From the NCBI GenBank assembly GCA_027457185.1, contig DAIDTN010000247.1, positions 1 to 10,647 on the forward strand: DNA of 10,647 nucleotides, written 5' to 3'. This stretch comes from Burkholderiales bacterium. GTDB taxonomy: Bacteria > Pseudomonadota > Gammaproteobacteria > Burkholderiales > SG8-39. Under the pieces are notes generated by a model. That model was not told the DNA's origin, did no database searches, and worked only from the letters and a program-made list of their open reading frames with translations. The position numbers and the translations under genes are program-made. Shown in pieces: positions 6,694 through 10,647 of this stretch (its first letter is position 1; every line of letters starts with the position of its first letter).

Positions 6694-9600
6694 GTGTCCG
6701 CCGCGAACCAATGCACGCGCCGCAATATGCCTGAAGCGCAATCCACCGAAGCCCTGCAGCGCGAGATCCTGGAACTGAGCAATCAGCTGCTGCGCAGTGC
6801 CGGCGAAAGCGAAAGCACGGCTGCGGTGCTGGGCAAGATCATCGAGCTATGCCACCAGACGGTTGCCGGCGACGAGGCCTTTATTCTGCTCCATGACAAG
6901 GCGGCAGGCGAATTGGTCGGTATCATTCAATCCGGCGCCAGCTACCGTCCCGAGGGGCACTTCCGGCTGCGCCCGGAGGAACCTTCACTCGGGGTGTGGG
7001 CCTTCAAACAACAACAAAGCACGGCGGTGGAAGATGCGGCGCAGGACACGCGCGTCAGTGCGCGCATGCGCGAGCGCTTCGGCACCGCGTCATTGTTGGC
7101 CGCGCCCTTGCGTCTGAATCAGGACGTGACCGGCGTACTGATGATTACCTCGCGCAAACCGCGTGCTTACAGCGCGCGCGACGTGGCGCTGCTGGAGGCC
7201 CTGGCGCGCGAGGCCGCGTTTGCGATGCACGCCCGGCAATCGCGCGAGGCGCGTTTGCGCGCCGAGGCGGCCCTGGGCGAGAGCGAGTTTCGATTCCAGG
7301 CACTGCTCGAGGCCGCGCCCGAGCCCATCCTCGTGAATGTGGACGGCCGCTACGTATATGCCAATCCCGCCGCGCTCGAGCTGTATGGCGCGGACAGCCC
7401 CGATGAGATTCTGGGGAAGGACACGCTCTTCATCGTGCATCCTGACTCCCGGGATCTGGTGCGGGAGCGCGTCACCAAGCACTTGAGAGGCGAGCCGGTA
7501 CCAGGCAGAGTGGAGCAGCGCTGGATACGCTCCGACGGCAGCACGGTCGAGGTGGAAGTCACCGCGGTGCCGTTTCTGTTCGGCGGCAAGCCGGCCGTGC
7601 ACGTCATGGCGCGCGACATCACCGCGCGCAAGCGCGCGGAGGCGGTGCTGCGCGAAAGCGATGAACGCAATCGAACCCTGCTGGAGGTTTCGCCCGACGG
7701 CATCTGGATTCACAGCCACGCCAGGATTACATACGTCAACGACGCCCTGGTAAAAATGCTCGGCTACGACAGCGCGCAGGCGCTCGTCGGCCGGGAGATT
7801 TACGAGTTCTTCGTTCCGGAGTTTCGCGAGTCGCTGCGCGAGAGGGTAGCCCATGTTGTGAGCACGCTCGGGCGCGCACCGCTTACGCAAACCGCGATGC
7901 TGCGCAACGACGGATCGAGAGTTGAAGTCGAAACCACGGCGACGGCCTTCCGCCAGGGAGACGCGGTCTGGAACGTCTCGATCATACGCGACATCACCGA
8001 TCGCAGGCGATCTGAACAGACATTGCGCGAATCCGAGGAACGCTTTCGCGATCTGGCCGAGCTCTCCTCGGACTGGTTCTGGGAACAGGATGCCAGCCTG
8101 CGCTTCACGGAGATGTCCGACGATTTGTACGCCAAGACCCATTTTCGCCCGAGCCTGACTCTGGGCAAGCTGCGCTGGGAGTTGCCGATCATAGGCGTGA
8201 GCGAGGAGCAATGGCGCGCCCACCGCGAGCTTCTCGAGCGCCGTGAACCGTTCGAGCATTTCGTCTACCGCCTGGTCAACGAAGCGGGCGAGATCCGCTG
8301 GTTTTCGATCAGCGGCAAACCCTTGTTCGGCCCCGGTGGCGAGTTTCGCGGCTATCGCGGCACCGGGCAGGACATTACCGCGCGCAAAACCGCGGAAGAC
8401 GAGATCGAGCGCCTTGCCTTCTACGACCCGCTGACCCAGCTGCCTAACCGCCGCCTGCTGCTCGACCGGCTGCAACATGCGCTGGCTTCCAGCGCGCGAA
8501 GCGGGCGCAATGGGGCCCTGCTGTTCATTGACCTGGACAATTTCAAAACGCTGAACGACACCCTCGGCCACGACAAGGGCGACTTGCTACTGGGACAAGT
8601 CGCGCAACGGCTTGCCACCTGCGTGCGCGAGGGCGATACCGTGGCGCGCCTGGGCGGCGATGAATTCGTGGTGATGCTCGAAGGTCTTAGCGAATATGCA
8701 GAGGACGCCGCTACGCAGACTGAAATCGCGGGCGAAAAAATTGTCGCCACGCTGAACCAGCCCTACCTGCTTGCCGGCTACGAACATCGCAGCACCCCGA
8801 GCATCGGCGTCACCCTGTTTGGGGGGCACCAGAATGCCATCGATGAACTGCTGAAGCAGGCCGATTTGGCCATGTACCAGTCCAAAGCGGCCGGCCGCAA
8901 CACTTTGCGCTTCTTCGATCCGAAGATGCAGGCCATGGTGACCGACCGTGCAGCCCTGGAGGCCGACCTGCGCGAGGCAGTGAGGCAAGGGCAGTTCGTC
9001 CTTTACTACCAATCGCAGGTGGATCGTAATGGCCTACTGACCGGTGCCGAGGTACTGGTGCGCTGGCATCATCCCCGGCGCGGCATCGTGTCGCCTGCCG
9101 AATTCATCCCCTTGGCCGAGGAAACCGGCTTGATCCTGCCCCTCGGCAACTGGGTGCTGGAATCTGCCTGCGCCCAACTGGCAATGTGGGCCGACCAGCC
9201 GGATACGGCACATCTCTCCCTGGCGGCAAATATCAGTGCCAACCAGTTGCAACAGGCCGACTTTGTCGCCCACGTTCTTGCGATACTCGCCAGCACGGGC
9301 GCGAATCCGCAGCGGCTGAAGCTGGAATTGACCGAGAGCCTGCTGTTTCCAATGTGGAAAATTCGATCGCCAAGATGACCGCACTGAAAGCCAAGGGCGT
9401 GGGATTCGCACTGGATGACTTCGGTACGGGCTATTCGTCGCTGTCTCACCTGAAACGGCTGCCGCTGGATCAACTGAAAATCGACCAGAGTTTCGTCAGG
9501 GACATCCTCATCGACCCCAACGATGCCGCCATCGCAAAGATGGTCGTCGCGCTGGCCGAAAGCATGGGCCTGACGGTCATCGCCGAAGGCGTGGAAACCC

Positions 9601-9710
9601 AGGCACAGCGGGACTACCTTGCCCAGCACGGCTGCCACGCCTACCAGGGATTTCTGTTCAGCCGCCCGGTGCCGCTGGAGGAGTTCGAGGAACTGGTGCG
9701 GCGGGTTTGA
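6694..9710 (+). pseudogene. GAF-PAS-PAS-PAS-GGDEF-EAL c-di-GMP protein, frameshifted in the EAL domain
   Basis: A probably cytosolic c-di-GMP turnover protein; no membrane segment is seen. Domains: GAF (about 24-170), three PAS (about 195-318, 322-445, 445-570), GGDEF (570-735) and EAL (from 755). The cyclase motif GGDEF (654-658) is intact, as is the inhibitory site RxxD (645-648, REGD), so the cyclase half looks active and product-controlled. The EAL signature is EVLVRW (786-791), keeping the metal Glu. After ELTESLLF (residue 885, bases 9341-9350) one base is missing; the frame as written ends at 9378 after 894 residues. The other frame continues to 9710 with DDFGTGYSSL, KIDQSF and AEGVET, so a repaired protein would have 1005 residues and a complete phosphodiesterase. 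Start is uncertain: GTG 6694 or ATG 6727, neither with a ribosome site. The three PAS and one GAF suggest sensing of a redox or small-molecule signal. Confidence 0.88.
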
Positions 9711-9724
9711 TTCCTATACGGGCA

Positions 9725-9755
9725 AAATCCGAATGTCCGGAGCGGAGTCGGATTT
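9725..9755 (-). terminator. Hairpin terminator between c-di-GMP gene and DUF202 gene
   Basis: AAATCCGA (9725-9732) pairs with TCGGATTT (9748-9755); inside, TCCG (9736-9739) pairs with CGGA (9743-9746). On the - strand the stem ends in TTTT, so it fits best as the terminator of the DUF202 gene, whose stop lies 14 bases away. It also lies 14 bases after the + strand stop at 9710 and may act on both. Confidence 0.6.
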
Positions 9756-9769
9756 GGCCTCTGCACCAG

Positions 9770-10156
9770 TCAATGACCCTGCACGAACAGATAGGCGATC
9801 AGCGCGAGCCCGAAACCGGCTACGGCAATGTTCATGATCACGGACATGTTCACCCAGTAGCCTGCGGGTATTTCAACCGGTTTCAGCGTCTTGAGGACAG
9901 TCCTGAATTGAAGCGCGGCCAGCACCGAAAGCGCTGCGCCGAGCAATATGAATGTCAGGCCGATCCAGTACGACATCCCCGTCTCCGGAATCGGTCTGCC
10001 GCCTGAAGCGATCCCGCCTGGAGCGATCACGTGCATAAACAGGCCGAAGCGCTCGACCGCGAAACCGAAGGCCATCAGCGTAAGGCAGGTCCGGTTCCAC
10101 GCGAGCAGCGTGCGTTCCGCCGCAAAAAACACCCGCGGGTCGTTCAGATCAGACAT
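9770..10156 (-). CDS. DUF202 / YidH-like small inner-membrane protein
   Basis: A 128-residue protein opening with DPRVFFAAERTLLAWNRT, the signature of the DUF202 (YidH) family. Three hydrophobic segments are visible, about 20-43, 63-84 and 102-125, separated by a glycine/proline-rich loop and a short charged stretch, as is usual for the family. It should sit in the cytoplasmic membrane; no biochemical role is established for the family and nothing here gives one. ATG 10156 is supported by AGGAAA (complement of 10163-10168) six bases before it. It is transcribed toward the c-di-GMP gene and followed by a hairpin. A Sel1-repeat gene lies 161 bases upstream on the same strand, too far to call an operon with confidence. 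Confidence 0.85.
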   Translation of the reverse strand: MSDLNDPRVFFAAERTLLAWNRTCLTLMAFGFAVERFGLFMHVIAPGGIASGGRPIPETGMSYWIGLTFILLGAALSVLAALQFRTVLKTLKPVEIPAGYWVNMSVIMNIAVAGFGLALIAYLFVQGH

Positions 10157-10177
10157 GGTTCATTTCCTGTTTTAGGG

Positions 10178-10315
10178 TTAATCCGCTTGGGCCGTCACCG
10201 GCGCGCCGGAATCCGGATTCCTTGGCGCGCGCACTGTCCGCAGCCCCGCGCGTTGGCGAGCTTGTCGATCAGACGCACCAGCTGCAGCTTCTCCCGCAAC
10301 GAGCTTAAACGCCAT
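10178..10315 (-). other. Possible small reading frame or gene remnant between Sel1 and DUF202 genes
   Basis: An ATG at 10315, two bases after the Sel1 gene stop, opens a 45-residue frame to a TAA at 10178-10180. Its composition is alanine- and arginine-rich and unremarkable. A neighbouring frame over the same bases reads LREKLQLVRLIDKLANARGC, which looks more like a natural helix but has no start of its own. This could be a tiny protein, a frameshifted remnant or chance coding in GC-rich DNA; I do not recognise it, and no ribosome site is clear. Confidence 0.2.
10201..10230. repeat. Nested palindrome upstream of the DUF202 gene
   Basis: GGAATCCGGATTCC (10208-10221) is a perfect 14-base palindrome, and it is flanked by GCGCGCC (10201-10207) and GGCGCGC (10224-10230), also complementary, with TT as the only unpaired bases. 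As RNA it makes a stem of about 12 pairs with a CCGG loop. It lies between the Sel1 stop and the DUF202 start. It may end the Sel1 transcript (though no T-run follows on the - strand) or be an operator of the DUF202 gene. Confidence 0.5.
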
Positions 10316-10317
10316 AC

Positions 10318-10647
10318 TCACTCGCAATCCTTGAATTTGCGCTGCTGACAGTCATGCGCCATCTTTTGCGCTTCTGCGATTTGCTGCGGCGTCATTAACT
10401 TTGCGGTGAAGGCGCGATTTGCCGCCGCAGCTGCATTTCCCGCCGCAGCGGCAAGATCGAACCACAGGTGCGCCCGACCATAGTCTTGCCTCCCTCCCTG
10501 TCCACTCAAGTACTTCGCTCCGAGATTGTATTGAGCCACAGCATCCCCCTGCGCTGCTGCCGCCCGAAACCACCTGACTGCTTCCGCGTAATCCTGCGCG
10601 ACGCCCTGCCCTTTTTCATACATCACGCCGAGATCGTATTGCGCCAC
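10318..10647 (-). CDS. Sel1-repeat (TPR-like) protein, C-terminal part (5' end outside window)
   Basis: The frame is open to the last base of the window, and the codon there (GTG) is internal to a repeat, so the start lies beyond the right edge. Two Sel1 repeats are visible: AQYDLGVMYEKGQGV with DYAEAVRWFRAAA, then AQYNLGAKYLSGQGG with DYGRAHLWFDLAA. The second runs into an alanine-rich helix and a charged tail, LMTPQQIAEAQKMAHDC, common at the C-terminus of proteobacterial Sel1 proteins. These helical repeats act as protein-binding scaffolds, often secreted to the periplasm, but any signal peptide is out of view. The family is sure; the partner is unknown. Confidence 0.85.
   Translation of the reverse strand: MAQYDLGVMYEKGQGVAQDYAEAVRWFRAAAAQGDAVAQYNLGAKYLSGQGGRQDYGRAHLWFDLAAAAGNAAAAANRAFTAKLMTPQQIAEAQKMAHDCQQRKFKDCE

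Noticed and set aside
7090..8571. 493-codon open frame on the - strand opposite the PAS/GGDEF gene
   Set aside because: No recognisable domain; the + strand carries unmistakable PAS and GGDEF motifs.
10169..10198. -35/-10 pair (GTGACG, 18 bases, TAAAAC) for the DUF202 gene on the - strand
   Set aside because: It would start the transcript inside the ribosome binding site at 10163-10168, so the two signals are incompatible.

Overview
The window is GC-rich, densely coded chromosomal DNA. Protein style points to a Pseudomonadota bacterium, most likely a betaproteobacterium: an MFE-2-like dehydrogenase/hydratase pair, a CaiB/BaiF CoA-transferase, and a large GAF-PAS-GGDEF-EAL sensor. The lineage is an inference; there is no rRNA or other marker gene. 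I see no mobile element, CRISPR array or tRNA.

Left half, + strand (1-3891): the 3' end of an MmgE/PrpD-family gene; a 199-base gap with three inverted repeats; then a tight three-gene set of SDR dehydrogenase, MaoC-type (R)-hydratase and CaiB/BaiF CoA-transferase. The dehydrogenase and hydratase match the two catalytic modules of eukaryotic peroxisomal multifunctional enzyme type 2, here as separate genes. Together they would hydrate an enoyl-CoA and oxidise the (3R)-hydroxyacyl-CoA, with the CoA-transferase loading CoA onto the acid. The substrate cannot be read from the sequence. No acyl-CoA dehydrogenase, thiolase or regulator is in view.

Middle, - strand (4015-6487): a convergent two-gene operon of acyl-CoA synthetase then an ECHDC3-like crotonase. 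The synthetase is split by a one-base frameshift just before its C-terminal lid domain. The crotonase lacks both classical hydratase glutamates. The convergent 3' ends at 3890-3960 carry two hairpins, one a good intrinsic terminator for the - strand.

Right half: a divergent intergenic region (6488-6693) with a tandem 13-mer precedes a + strand c-di-GMP gene (GAF, three PAS, GGDEF, EAL), which has a second one-base frameshift inside the EAL domain. Two - strand genes follow: a DUF202/YidH-like small membrane protein and the 3' end of a Sel1-repeat protein running off the window.

Overall this is a CoA-thioester catabolic region beside a c-di-GMP signalling gene. I did not find a convincing new multi-gene system. 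The most useful leads are the two same-sign frameshifts (real decay or sequence error), the noncanonical crotonase beside a synthetase, and the structured leader of the SDR operon.
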